From positions 2,279,001 through 2,343,000 of the forward strand of contig NC_010575.1 in the NCBI RefSeq assembly GCF_000165395.2: 64,000 bases of DNA, written 5' to 3'. Of this stretch, positions 20,834-30,930 are shown piece by piece. This stretch comes from Babesia bovis T2Bo (lineage: Eukaryota > Apicomplexa > Aconoidasida > Piroplasmida > Babesiidae). How positions within the stretch are numbered: the first letter of the stretch is position 1; each line of letters begins with the position of its first letter. The notes below the pieces were generated by a model. That model made no database searches. It worked only from the letters and a program-made list of their open reading frames with translations, and was not told where the DNA came from. Both the position numbers and the translations under genes were made by a program.

Positions 20834-21400
20834 GTTGGTCATAGGATTGGGGGTCATCTGTTGGTTTGGAGGCCATATTAGGAACTTCATATGTTTTTAT
20901 TGATCTACTATACATATGAAGTTTTCAAACAAGTTCTTAAGTCGGTTTCCTTGCTACATTTGACACGGTGTGTAAGCACGACTGTTATGGATTCTTCTTC
21001 TGTTCTTATTTTGGTGTCGTGAAGTCTCACGGGAGGTTTCAATAGAATTTGAATCTTCTTAAGAACATTGCTGTTTACTGAAAGTTCAAAGTGACGTGAT
21101 ATTTGTCATATTGCTTCATCGACTCACAACGCCGTCCTATATCTTCGACATCTTGGGTCGCATGTAAATTGCGGATGCTAATTTGTTCTATAAAATTTAG
21201 TTGTCACACGAAGGAAATAACTGCCCCGTTTATTTATACGAGGATTCTTGTAGCTGCTTCGTTGTGGCGTGTGACTTTTCTTCGATTTGGAGACACGCCA
21301 TAATGGCCACAGCTGCCTTCTACCTAATCGCTATTTAATTTCAGTCTGGCTGTAAGGGGCCACTTATGTGACGGTATATTTACGCGATCCCACTCGCAAG
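20834..21400. promoter_or_regulatory. Upstream region of the coiled-coil protein gene
   Basis: 567 bases without a convincing gene; it contains the inverted repeat at 20883-20923. A 66-codon frame at 21103-21303 has no recognisable features and is judged non-coding. The stretch is the likely promoter and 5' UTR of the gene at 21401. Confidence 0.4.
20883..20923. repeat. Perfect 12-base inverted repeat
   Basis: AACTTCATATGT at 20883-20894 is repeated as its exact reverse complement at 20912-20923, with a 17-base AT-rich spacer. Each arm includes the palindrome CATATG. In RNA it would form a 12-pair hairpin, 50 bases after the stop at 20833; as DNA it could be a dyad protein-binding site upstream of the coiled-coil protein gene at 21401. 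Confidence 0.6.
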
Positions 21401-24400
21401 ATGGGCCGAGAGGCAAATTATGCCAATCTCTACAACGGTGGCTTTGCAACGTTTCCGACACAGCCTTCTGACAAGGATCCAAATGCTGATCATCATGTTC
21501 GTACTGATTTTGTAAGGACAGACCCTGTCAGGAATGGAGATGTCCGTGCTAATGCAACTGCTGCGGACTATCCTCCCATCTCTACTGCAGCCTATGGTAC
21601 AACTGCCAACTTTACCAACAATGCTGCACCTATAAAACCTGTGATCGTCGGAAGTGACACTTATGGTAGGGTGGACATATTCGATGACTGTGTGACATTT
21701 ACTCGTGACTTCTCAAGCACTACACTTGGCCGTCCGGAGTTGCAGAAGTTTGACCGCAACCCTTATAGGAGCCGATATCTGAACACACCGGAGTGTGAGA
21801 ACCTGGTTACGAAGCATTGTCAGCGCATATTGCATTCATATTATGGCCGTGCGGAGTCATTATGTACCGCTTCTGTTGAAGGCGCTTCTAGACAGATTAC
21901 TTTCAACGACCTCACGGCATCGGGTTTAACATCAACAGACCACCTGGCATCCATCGCAACACTGTCGGTCTTAGGTCGTTACCATAGTATTGGGTATCTG
22001 TCGCCACAGGTGGGCGGTGTCAGGAATAATACTGCGAGCATTTACAGTCACGTGGCGAATGTAATTCGTGTGATCTTTGCTGCATCAGCAGCGGGACCAA
22101 CGTCGGCTGATATTAGCGATGCGGACACGGCTCGACGATTCTACTCGTTGCTATCCAGGGGTGTATGGCGCCCAAATGGAGACCCTTCGGATCCACTCGC
22201 ACATATCGATCGCCGTGTAGCTCAGCGTGTATCGCTTTTGTACGCATTGTGTCTTCATCTACTGGATGTGTTGCTTCTCAATGACCCCAACTGCAACCAA
22301 GATATTTTGGGTTATGAATCTGAAGCTTATGACTTTCTAGTATGTTCAACATGTTGTTTCGTCGAACATGCGGTTGGCAACAATGACCGCACTATATGCT
22401 CACCAGCCACCAAGGAACCGCTCGATGATAAGATGTCACCTAAAATCGGTGATTGCTATTCACTATTCACAAAGCACTGGAGCGTTTTGAGTGGCCTACT
22501 TTCACGAGGAGTAAAGTTCGGCAACTGCGAATTACTGTTTAGGGCGATCAAGGCGCTATCTAATTTTCTGGAAAATACCCATTCCGGTCGTTATATGTTA
22601 ATGTGGGTATATTGTGTTTATTTACGTTTAAACCCTTCTGATGTATGTCGTGGCAACCACACAATTCCACGGGTTCTATTTGAACTTATGACGAAGGTGA
22701 AATGTGTACTTCAACTACAGGCTTTAACCCGGGCCGTAGATATTTGTATGCGTGATGCAAGTTTTATGAAATATGCCGACGAACGGATGAACCCACAGAA
22801 GACGTTCGCCATTTTTGTTCTACATACCTGCAATCTTATTCACAACAAGATGGACGACCTTGCTGTCCCTATTTTGCAGGTGCTATACCAATTGTTTGAT
22901 ACGTGCCCTAAGACACTTCCCGATATTGCTAGTGCCATGTCCGGCGCCACTGGGACGGTGGATCGCTACAGCCACACTGTTAATACTGCTGTGGAGACGT
23001 TCCTAAACGTTGCTACGTTGAGCATTGGCCCTATCCAGGTGATTATGGCGCTGATAATGCGTCGAATATTATTGCGTTCTGATATTATCAAGACTCTAAC
23101 CGAGGAAATGCGTATTAAATTTGTACGTCATCTGCTTGGTGTGATTGGTTTAAAAAGATCTGTAGGAGCCAGCGAGACTGACGCTACAGGTGTAGTGAGT
23201 AAGGTAGCTTTGCTTGATGCTTTTGTACAGTCAGGAGCGATGCCTGATATGGTATCCGCCATGAGGAATGCGAATGCAAAGCAGCTACGTATACTATCTC
23301 TGCACACAAAGAACGTATCTTGCGAGTCATTGCATAGGCTGTTGTGCGTTGGAGACATTGCTACTAGGTTGGTTGCGTACGACGCTCTTGTAGGATACCG
23401 TTCTGATGGTATGGATTCCGGAACTTTTGTTATGTGTGCTTTGTGTAGTGCATCGAGAACATGCCGAGGTGTAGATGCCATTTTGAACGACTACGTATCG
23501 ACTTATTCTGGGCTCAGTGAATGTCGTGATTCGGCCGGTTTGGTGACTGAGGCTAAGTTTTTAAGAGCGTTATCGGATGATTCAATAGCTAGTCCCACTA
23601 CGGACATGAGAGTGGCTGCTCTTTTGTGCGTCCATGCTACAATAGCCAGTGTATACATGTCTAGTGATGCCAGCAGGCAAAGCTTAATCCAGGAGGTATT
23701 ATCACCTAAAAATGCACTTAGTTACAAGCATCACCAGGCTGTTTTGGCGCGATATAAAGCCAAATTGGAGTCACAACGCCGCGAGGTAATTAAAAACAAC
23801 GCCAGAGTAGATGCACAGGTCCGTGAACTCCAGCAACATAAGGCCAATGCGACTAAACAAATGGAACAATTGCGAGAGGAGTACACGATGAAGGTGGAAC
23901 GCACAAAGAATGAGCTTGTGAATGCTCAAAGCCAGTTGAGTTCAGCCAATGCTCAAGCTCAACAACTCGATCGTGAGTGTGCCAGGCTTCGCACGCAGGT
24001 TGATGAACTTGATCAAGCGCTGCGCAAACTGTCAGCTGAATCAGCACAGACTAACGAGCATCTGAGAGATGCAGTGTCACACCGTGATCGTTTGAAATTG
24101 GAGCTATCTGGCTTACAGGGCCAGCTAGAGCAACGTGACAGAACAATAGGCCAATTAAGAAATGTAGAGGCTGACAACGCAAGAATGAACCAGGATATAA
24201 ACGAATTGAATGCGATGGTTGAACGTGTTTACCGTATGTTAATTACATTAATGGCAAAGCACCGTAACTTGGAGAGTGACCTTGAGCGCAGCAGGGAAGA
24301 AACGGCTCAGACGGCACGTCAGTTACATGATCGTCAAACTCAAGTGGAAGATTTATCAAATCGCTGTCGTAGCCACGAAAACACAATAAACACGTTACGT

Positions 24401-24661
24401 GTTGCAAAAGATGGTGCGGAAAGTGAGGTACAACGCTTGGGTCGCGAAATCCAAATCATGGAGGGGCGTATTGGCAAGTCCAGCGAGGAGTTACACCAGC
24501 TACAAACTCGTTACTCGCAGGTATCGCAGAAGTTACAGGTTACCGAAGAGCACAACAACCGATTAAATGAGCAGTTAGAACGCTGTGAGTCACAACTGCG
24601 GCTACGTAGTGAGCAGCTGTCTGCCATTTACTCCACCTTTCAGGACAGAAAGCCATACTGA
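21401..24661 (+). CDS. Large helical protein with C-terminal coiled coil
   Basis: One exon, 1086 residues from the ATG at 21401 (MGREANYANLYNGGF); the frame is open further upstream, but only with non-ATG starts. The first 110 residues are Asn/Asp/Thr-rich and probably disordered. Residues about 130-770 are helical, with repeated leucine-rich helices reminiscent of an armadillo/HEAT-type solenoid. From about residue 785 to the end the sequence is a nearly continuous coiled coil rich in Gln, Glu and Arg (REVIKNNARVDAQVRELQQ). A helical solenoid followed by a long coiled coil resembles tethers such as p115/Uso1 or scaffold proteins of the CIP2A kind, but I see no diagnostic motif for either. 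It is probably a cytoskeletal or membrane-tethering scaffold, by inference. Confidence 0.7.
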   Translation: MGREANYANLYNGGFATFPTQPSDKDPNADHHVRTDFVRTDPVRNGDVRANATAADYPPISTAAYGTTANFTNNAAPIKPVIVGSDTYGRVDIFDDCVTFTRDFSSTTLGRPELQKFDRNPYRSRYLNTPECENLVTKHCQRILHSYYGRAESLCTASVEGASRQITFNDLTASGLTSTDHLASIATLSVLGRYHSIGYLSPQVGGVRNNTASIYSHVANVIRVIFAASAAGPTSADISDADTARRFYSLLSRGVWRPNGDPSDPLAHIDRRVAQRVSLLYALCLHLLDVLLLNDPNCNQDILGYESEAYDFLVCSTCCFVEHAVGNNDRTICSPATKEPLDDKMSPKIGDCYSLFTKHWSVLSGLLSRGVKFGNCELLFRAIKALSNFLENTHSGRYMLMWVYCVYLRLNPSDVCRGNHTIPRVLFELMTKVKCVLQLQALTRAVDICMRDASFMKYADERMNPQKTFAIFVLHTCNLIHNKMDDLAVPILQVLYQLFDTCPKTLPDIASAMSGATGTVDRYSHTVNTAVETFLNVATLSIGPIQVIMALIMRRILLRSDIIKTLTEEMRIKFVRHLLGVIGLKRSVGASETDATGVVSKVALLDAFVQSGAMPDMVSAMRNANAKQLRILSLHTKNVSCESLHRLLCVGDIATRLVAYDALVGYRSDGMDSGTFVMCALCSASRTCRGVDAILNDYVSTYSGLSECRDSAGLVTEAKFLRALSDDSIASPTTDMRVAALLCVHATIASVYMSSDASRQSLIQEVLSPKNALSYKHHQAVLARYKAKLESQRREVIKNNARVDAQVRELQQHKANATKQMEQLREEYTMKVERTKNELVNAQSQLSSANAQAQQLDRECARLRTQVDELDQALRKLSAESAQTNEHLRDAVSHRDRLKLELSGLQGQLEQRDRTIGQLRNVEADNARMNQDINELNAMVERVYRMLITLMAKHRNLESDLERSREETAQTARQLHDRQTQVEDLSNRCRSHENTINTLRVAKDGAESEVQRLGREIQIMEGRIGKSSEELHQLQTRYSQVSQKLQVTEEHNNRLNEQLERCESQLRLRSEQLSAIYSTFQDRKPY

Positions 24662-24773
24662 TGTACATTATTAAACGTTAATATGGTTTTTAATTTACTA
24701 GGAAAATGTATAAACAATATGTTTACAGGGCCATGTTTTGCGCTTTGGCATATTGGTCCAGGCACTCTGTATT

Positions 24774-25613
24774 TCAGAAGCCAATTCGAGGGCAACATAG
24801 GGAAAATAAAGCCATGTTATGTGGCCTTCCTTCCTGTGACTCGCTACGAACTGTAAGAGAGGTAGGGTAGTGTCTTGCCAGTGAATGGTTCTGTTGCTGC
24901 TCCATTTTTAGGCAGCGGACCCTTAGAGCGTCGTAATCCCTCTTTAGATCAGCAACCTGTTGTTGTTCCGCTTCCAAGCGTAAAAGTGTTTCATTAATGC
25001 GATGTACAGATGCCTGGATGGCATCGCGTTCATGAGATACGGCATCTAATTGCTGCCTGGTTTCCCATAGAGCTCTTTGCAGATTTGCACGGTCACTTTG
25101 TGCCGTATCAAGTTCTGAGCGCATAATCCTAAGGCGAGTATATAAATTCTGTAAGCTTGAACAACTCATGTCTATGAGGCTTGCGATAGGTTCTGAAGGG
25201 TCGATCTTCCCAGATCCTTCATTTTGTCGATTGTCCATATCATCGTTCTCGTGTGTGAATAGTGATGACTCTGGTGAGAATGATTGGCAAAATTCTAATA
25301 AAAATGAACGGAACTTTTCCATAGAAGCCATCTGCCTTTTAAGTTCACGTTTCAGTTCCCTATTAATCTCTTCGGTTACATCCAATTCCTCTTGTACAGA
25401 TATCGAGTAGTTTGTCGCCTCAGCTAATATACAATCTGTACACGTGTCCGATGGTTCAGAACTTGTACTCCTCTCGCTTAGGTTACCAGGATGTACGTAA
25501 TTTTTATCAATGCAGTTGATGCAACATGCCCTGTTGCACTGCTTACAAACTCGCCTTCTTATGATGAGGCTGAAAGCCTCGCCACAAATGGCACAGTTCA
25601 ATTGTGACTTCAT
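24774..25613 (-). CDS. FYVE-like zinc finger and coiled-coil protein
   Basis: One exon, 279 residues. The N-terminus is a cysteine-rich finger: CAIC, then RRRVCKQCNRACCINC, and later CTDC about 25 residues on, i.e. four CxxC-type pairs in the order of a FYVE or FYVE-related domain. The classic RRHHCR patch for PI3P binding is altered (RRRVCK), so lipid binding is uncertain. From residue about 85 onward are charged helices with heptad repeats (EEINRELKRELKRQ; later LRLEAEQQQVADLKRDYDAL), so the protein probably dimerises. FYVE proteins act on endosomes; the Fab1-type kinase and Vps18 in this window are in the same general process, but no direct link is shown. Convergent with the coiled-coil gene (stops about 110 bases apart). 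Confidence 0.65.
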   Translation of the reverse strand: MKSQLNCAICGEAFSLIIRRRVCKQCNRACCINCIDKNYVHPGNLSERSTSSEPSDTCTDCILAEATNYSISVQEELDVTEEINRELKRELKRQMASMEKFRSFLLEFCQSFSPESSLFTHENDDMDNRQNEGSGKIDPSEPIASLIDMSCSSLQNLYTRLRIMRSELDTAQSDRANLQRALWETRQQLDAVSHERDAIQASVHRINETLLRLEAEQQQVADLKRDYDALRVRCLKMEQQQNHSLARHYPTSLTVRSESQEGRPHNMALFSLCCPRIGF

Positions 25614-26043
25614 TGCGTGTTCTGTATGGCCATAATTTATCCCATCATAAATTCCAGTTCTTACAAATTAAGAACTCATATGTCCAAAAATGATAATTTT
25701 GCCTTCAATAAGACTATAAATCTATCCACATACAGTATTTATGTTTGTAGTAGAAAAGTGTCGAAAGATATTTCAAATATATTTATAAATTGTTATTTAC
25801 GGATCGTGTATGTGTATTCCAGGGATGATATCAAACTTCTATCTGATCATCCACTTGCAATACTTTTAGCAAAAAATATTTTTAGAACGCAGTTTATTAT
25901 TTATTTTTATTGGTACAATTACCTTTGTGGTGTGTACATATGCACATTTTGTTGCTGCATCGTCATCGAGGAGGTAGTAGCTCTTGCCGGTGTCTAACTA
26001 TTAAGATCATTCTAAACGTTATATAGAACTGTGTTAATAAGAT
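25614..26043. promoter_or_regulatory. Divergent promoter region
   Basis: 430 AT-rich bases between the start of the FYVE-like gene (minus) and the ATG of the ALYREF gene (plus). A plus-strand frame through most of it is low-complexity and judged non-coding. It must carry both promoters. Confidence 0.45.
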
Positions 26044-26677
26044 ATGACATCTGGTAGCAAGGAAGGTCCGTCTCGGCTATTGAATATGGCCTTAGGTTGG
26101 TGGCGTACACTGCTGTATAACCAGTGCAGACCAGGTGAATAGCAATAGTCGAGAGATAAATAAAAAGTCAAGATATCATGATCGCCGTAAACCATATAAC
26201 AACGATCGAAGAAGGGTGAATTATCGAGATAGATCTCGTGATCGTAGCAGTCGTGATAGGTACAACTCTTCATCGCATCGTGACCGTTATTCCCGCAAGT
26301 ACATTCTCAAAGTGTCCAACCTGGATCATACTATCACAAGAGAACATTTGAAGGTACTTATAACAATATTCTTGGCATAATATACGTAGGAACTTTTCTC
26401 AGAAGTAGGTAAAGTCGAGAAGACATGGATCGACTATGATCGCACTGCCCGTTCAAAGGTAATATTTGACTAGTTGACTCTTATTATCATGAAGGGTACT
26501 GGTGGATGTATATTTAAGTCATCTTCAGACGGTGAAAAGGCAGTTTCTCGCTTCGATGGTCATGAAATTGACGGTCGAATTATGGAAGTTAAAGGCGAAT
26601 ACCAAGATATGTCCGCTTCGCGACCCAAGTTTAAAGCTAATCGTAGAAACAATCACTGTGTAAGAGCTCCTTGGTAA
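26044..26677 (+). CDS. mRNA export adaptor ALYREF/Yra1 family
   Basis: Four exons (26044-26095, 26130-26353, 26390-26458, 26495-26677) separated by introns of 34, 36 and 36 nt give 175 residues. Residues about 65-140 are an RRM: KYILKVSNLDHTITREHLKE, then KTWIDYDRTARSKGTGGC and FDGHEIDGRIMEVKG, which match the REF/Aly type including the YDR.GRS.G RNP1-like part. The region before it is rich in Arg, Ser, Tyr and Asp, an RGG/RS-like RNA-binding tail. The N-terminal segment LLNMALDQVNSNSR, formed across the first intron, resembles the UAP56-binding motif of the family. ALYREF couples splicing to mRNA export through UAP56. The first join is inferred from frame, intron size and that motif. Confidence 0.8.
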
Positions 26678-26810
26678 AATATCGGTAAACGGGTGAATTA
26701 TGTGAGCCTGTTACAGCACTAATAGGTAATAATATCGTATATTGACACATAATTTAATAAAATCAGTTCTGTTGTGTATTCGTTCGCACATTTGGCTTTA
26801 ACGGTTAAGG

Positions 26811-26843
26811 CTGTAGGAACCCCTTTTGCACGGGTTACTACAG
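26811..26843. other. Stable hairpin between convergent genes
   Basis: CTGTAG (26811-26816) pairs perfectly with CTACAG (26838-26843), and AACCC (26818-26822) with GGGTT (26832-26836), leaving one G/A mismatch and a 9-base loop. A second, weaker hairpin (26795-26811, GCTTTAAC with GTTAAGGC) abuts it on the 5' side and shares its last base. Both lie in the 292-base gap between the ALYREF and REEP stop codons. It may be a 3' UTR structure of either transcript or a small RNA; strand cannot be decided. Confidence 0.45.
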
Positions 26844-26969
26844 TGGAGTAATGTATTAATAGGCACAGCATGTATAGGAATCTCAATAACGAAAGTTAGT
26901 GCTTGTTATGACACTGCACTATTGCGATAAATGAGACATCGAGCATATAAAGTTCCAGAAATGGGCGAA

Positions 26970-27724
26970 TTATTTCTTACTACCCTTATCTTTATCTTCA
27001 GTTTTCATCAGGTGGGATCTAAGACCTGCACTAACGGCTCCAAGACCATATTGTCCGAACGTTTCTCCAACCTTGCTCTCGACGTAGCCCAAAGTATCAT
27101 CAATGCGTTTCTCATATTGAATCAGTATAGGGAAGACTACAAAGTTGAATACATACTCAGCTCCCTACAACGCATAAAAAGTATACATGGTGTACTTACC
27201 CTCAGTTTAGGATGAAACATGGCTATTGCAAAACATAGCTTAAATATATCAAAAAAAGGGAACCAGAAGAAAATTGCAAACAGAATGTATTTGAATACAA
27301 AACCCAAGGAATAAACAACCCAGTATTTGGCCCAGAACATTAACTGCTCCTGAGGTTTACTACCGTCTATCCCTATGGCACCACTCAACTCTTCTGTTGC
27401 AGCACGCCTAATTGCTGGATTACCATCAAAATGCTTAATGACTTTGTATGTCTTATACCCAGGGTAGAGCAAACCGGCAGCATCACATATCATGGCGGTT
27501 CCTTTGCCAATCGAAAATATAATTAAAACTGATATAGTAGATATGAAAAGCACAATTCCCGGTGGTATCTGAATAATACGAGCAATAGAGGTCATTAGTG
27601 GTAGTGCCTCTGCTTGATAATTAAGGTATTCCAGCACTTTCGGCCAGTTTACTGCTCCATCTTGATATAATTCAGTGACGGAAGGAGCTTTCCGAGGTGA
27701 TATTAATGTCTCTTCCGCCGTCAT
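26970..27724 (-). CDS. TB2/DP1/HVA22 (REEP/Yop1) ER membrane protein
   Basis: Two exons (27724-27200 and 27164-26970) with a 35-nt intron give 239 residues from the ATG at 27724; an in-frame ATG at 27766 would add 14. The family core is present: hydrophobic hairpins (GIVLFISTISVLIIFSIG), GLLYPGYKTYKVI, then WAKYWVVYSLGF and FWFPFFDIFKLCFAIAMFHP, continuing after the splice with GAEYVFNFVVFPIL. The tail is short and basic (KTEDKDKGSKK). These proteins shape tubular ER membrane with reticulon-like hairpins and affect traffic; in Plasmodium a Yop1-like protein sits in the ER. The join is certain in frame and motif. Convergent with ALYREF. Confidence 0.88.
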
Positions 27725-29090
27725 TTTATATTTTTTACGAAATAACCGCCGGAATATCAATGGCATGGACAGCAACACCGTCCCTATCAGGCGTATACAA
27801 AAAAAGTGTACTATTTGTTAAAAAATAAATGTTTCCTATGATTCAATAGCTATGATTAATGACCGTGGGGAATATTACGGTGTTTACGAGACGTGGGATA
27901 AGACAGTTATACACACGATGTCATTAGCATTCAGCTGTTCGTAACAAAGAATGAATTATATATCATTTGTATTTATAACATTATATAGAAAAAATCAATG
28001 CTTCATTATGAGACGGTTTGATATGTTTCATCAGGTGTGTAGAATACTGATGTTGTATTGTTTTGATATGATCTTTATTATCACTTTGAGTCAGTGAAAA
28101 GTGGTCTAAGATCGTTTAAATTAATGATATATCTTAGCCGTGTATTTGTGTTGTTTTTTAAAATTAGAATCTTTGATTTTACAGTAACACGTTGGTCCGT
28201 TAACAGTATAGGCTACAGCTAAGAATGTATTCTATTTCATATGTTATTTATTATTCAATAGCAGGGAAAATGATTGCCGTAATAGGGCACTTTATCTTTC
28301 GGAATAGAATTTTAACGAACTTCTCTAATCACACATCCCTATGTTGCAATGTGCATAGCAGCTCATCAATAGAGATTTAACAATTGGCTGGTTTTTACAA
28401 AAGATAATGCGAACTGTATGTCACGATAAATATATAATACTGGTGATTGGTTGATACGTCAAAAAATCATATAGAAAGAATTCAGGCGCTATAGCATAAG
28501 ATAAAAAGAATTCCAAATGTACAAATATTACACAATTATGCGTTTAATAAAAATCAACTCCGTATATAATGCTATCTAATTAATTTGTTTAGCTCTATAA
28601 GCCAAAAACGTACTGCCGCGTTAATCAGCTACGTATATAAAACAAATTCTCGTAGATATCTATACTTCTATACCTAAGTTCTGATTATAACTCATTATAA
28701 CAACTCCTTGGTTAATTGCTAGCCATTAGTCGCCCATTCAACTATTTGAAATAACAACACGATAAATGACCGTCATTCTATAAAATGGAGCGACACCTGA
28801 CCTCCAAAAGCCTTACGAAGACTCGCATATATACACTGAATAATGAAAATAACATACAGAAAGGCATTAAGGATTAAAATAACAGATTTTTTATAATCCC
28901 CATTCTGGCCCCCAAACACACTGGCCGCCCATCCCCACGGCAGCGCGTTATCATGGAAATCACGTTAATTGCTTCTATTTCAGGCCTGTCGTTTTCAGTA
29001 GGCAAACTTACATACGCAGGGTAGCTTTGAGCCTGGATTTATGTGTCAAATTCACGGTTAAGCAATAGTTCGGATACCGAATATACTCAA
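27725..29090. other. Gene-free spacer between REEP and uS8 genes
   Basis: About 1.4 kb, mostly very AT-rich, between divergent genes. Near 28900-28960 there is a short markedly GC-richer block (containing GGCCGCCCATCCCCACGG) about 230-290 bases before the uS8 start, a good candidate core promoter element for this highly expressed gene. No coding sequence or RNA gene was recognised elsewhere. Confidence 0.5.
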
Positions 29091-29186
29091 GGTAGGTTGA
29101 GGGCTCGTATTTCTTATCGTAATTCGTCATGTTATCTTTTCATATTTGTTTGCACATTTATATACTTCAATTTAATCATGTTTCAG
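29091..29186 (+). other. Probable 5' UTR intron of the uS8 gene
   Basis: A CAAG|GTAGGT donor at 29091 and a T-rich tract ending in TTTCAG at 29181-29186, directly before the start ATG, delimit a 96-base segment. It is longer than the coding introns in the window. Leader introns are common in ribosomal protein genes; transcript data would decide. Confidence 0.5.
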
Positions 29187-29579
29187 ATGGTTCGTATGAG
29201 TGTTTTGGCTGATTGCCTCAAGACTATCGTCAACGCTGAGAAGCGTGGTAGGAGGCGCGTCCTCATCAGGCCTTCGAGTCGTGTTATTGTCAAGTTCCTT
29301 CTCTGTATGCAAAAGCACGGATACATCGGTGAATTCCACATCGCTGATGACCATCGCAGTGGCAAGATTGTGATCGAGCTCTTGGGACGCATCAACAAAT
29401 GCGCCGTTGTTTCACCTCGTTACAACATTGCATTGGATGAAATTGAGCAGTGGAGCTCTAACATCTTGCCAAGTAGGCAGTTCGGTCACATTGTGCTTAC
29501 TACCGCATACGGCATCATGGACCACGAAGAGGCCAGAAGAAAGCACACTGGTGGTAAAATTCTGGGTTTCTTTTTCTAA
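29187..29579 (+). CDS. RPS15A: 40S ribosomal protein uS8 (S15a)
   Basis: 130 residues beginning [20 protein letters not shown] and ending [11 protein letters not shown], near-identical in pattern to eukaryotic S15a along its whole length; [20 protein letters not shown] and the [11 protein letters not shown] block are diagnostic. It is a small-subunit protein that binds the central domain of 18S rRNA. The ATG at 29187 is the family start; the open frame upstream of it is leader or intron sequence. Confidence 0.97.
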   Translation: MVRMSVLADCLKTIVNAEKRGRRRVLIRPSSRVIVKFLLCMQKHGYIGEFHIADDHRSGKIVIELLGRINKCAVVSPRYNIALDEIEQWSSNILPSRQFGHIVLTTAYGIMDHEEARRKHTGGKILGFFF

Positions 29580-30930
29580 GACCTGACCTTAATTTATTAT
29601 TAAAAACATTTTTCGTAGGCTTTGTTTACTTTGTGTCCTTATTTTTGAAATTATGATCTAAATGGCCTGAAGTTAATAAAAGCATTGTAGCCTATATTCA
29701 GAAAAGCTGTTACTAATGATCTATACAACATTATGTTTATACGGATAGTTTTTAAAAAATCAATTTATGATATTATTACCAAATTGCATACCCTACATCT
29801 GTTAAGCTAACATTGAAAATATGCGAAAGTTGTTTTTAATAGAATTTTAGCTATTATGTTACAATGGTTTGAAACGACTTATTTATTTTGTTGATGATGA
29901 TCTATGAAAACTGAAGAAGATTACTGTGCTATATTATCTAACTAAAATTTTGAACGGATTTGGGTTCTGAAAAATTCTAATTCATGAAAACCTTATAGGA
30001 ATGATATGCATTGGAATAGTTGTAGTGACTATAATGATAGGCAAAAGGAAATAAAACATCAAGAATGCCAGGTTAAACATTTACCCGACGTTTCTTACAT
30101 GGGTATATATTGTCCCTATATATATGAATAAGCAATTTATTTTGTTTAATACGCAGATCTGATGATGTATTAATGGCTATTTGATGTCTATATATATAAA
30201 ATTGTGACTAAGTTTGCATTCCCCATCAATTAGTTCTTTCTACAATTGTAGAATATGGTGTCTGACCATTTGAATCTAGTGGAATCCATACATATTTAGT
30301 ACATTACAATGTTGGGTGATATATATTAAATGGAATCTTTATATGATAAAGTTCTATTCCTATATGGTAACTAATGTAACTATCTAATAAGCCTTGCCCA
30401 TCAGTGAAAAATAGACAATATTAGAAATAATAACTTTCAATATATTCAAAACACGATATATCAATACCAGACAATCATTTTACCCTATTTACAGGCAAAA
30501 GTTCATCATTTAAAAAATCATGTATTTGCACCATACTTGTAGTGATCCATGATATGTCCTGTCTTTAATGAATTTACATTCATTTTTTTTGAATTGAAGC
30601 TTATTAACTCGAATACGAAGAAACATTGTATACTAGAAACGTATAATTAAATGAATAAACATATGCTATTTACCCTACATGACAACATGGGTAATAATAT
30701 ATGATATCATATTATTAAAAATTGCTGTTTAAGTACCGTATAACAGTTAGAATGATATCGTATGTCGGCTTAATATCGGTGTTAGTAAAGGTTACTAGAT
30801 ATTCGTTTGATTCCATGGATGCCCCAAGAGGGATATAAGGCATGAGCGGTGTTTATTCAACAACATCACATATATTCAATAGTAAACGCCAGTGACACTT
30901 TAAAGTGACTGCAGCACTGATACATTGAAA
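29580..30930. other. Gene-free AT-rich spacer
   Basis: About 1.35 kb between the ends of uS8 (plus) and Nuf2 (minus). It is one of the most AT-rich parts of the window and shows no frame of useful length, no tRNA-like sequence and no long perfect repeat. The long distance between two convergent genes is unusual here, where other convergent pairs are 0-450 bases apart. Confidence 0.5.

Noticed and set aside
21103..21303. 66-codon plus-strand frame
   Set aside because: No domain, no homologue recognised, odd composition; sits in the upstream region of the coiled-coil gene.
23128..23481. 117-codon antisense frame
   Set aside because: Lies wholly inside the coiled-coil protein gene on the other strand; shadow.
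25617..25997. 126-codon plus-strand frame in the divergent promoter
   Set aside because: Composition is Ile/Asn/Tyr-rich as expected of AT-rich DNA; no features; begins right at the start of the FYVE-like gene on the other strand.
26811..26843. Hairpin as U5 snRNA loop I
   Set aside because: The loop (CCTTTTGCA) recalls the U5 loop GCCUUUUAC but lacks the exact conserved bases, and no Sm site follows.
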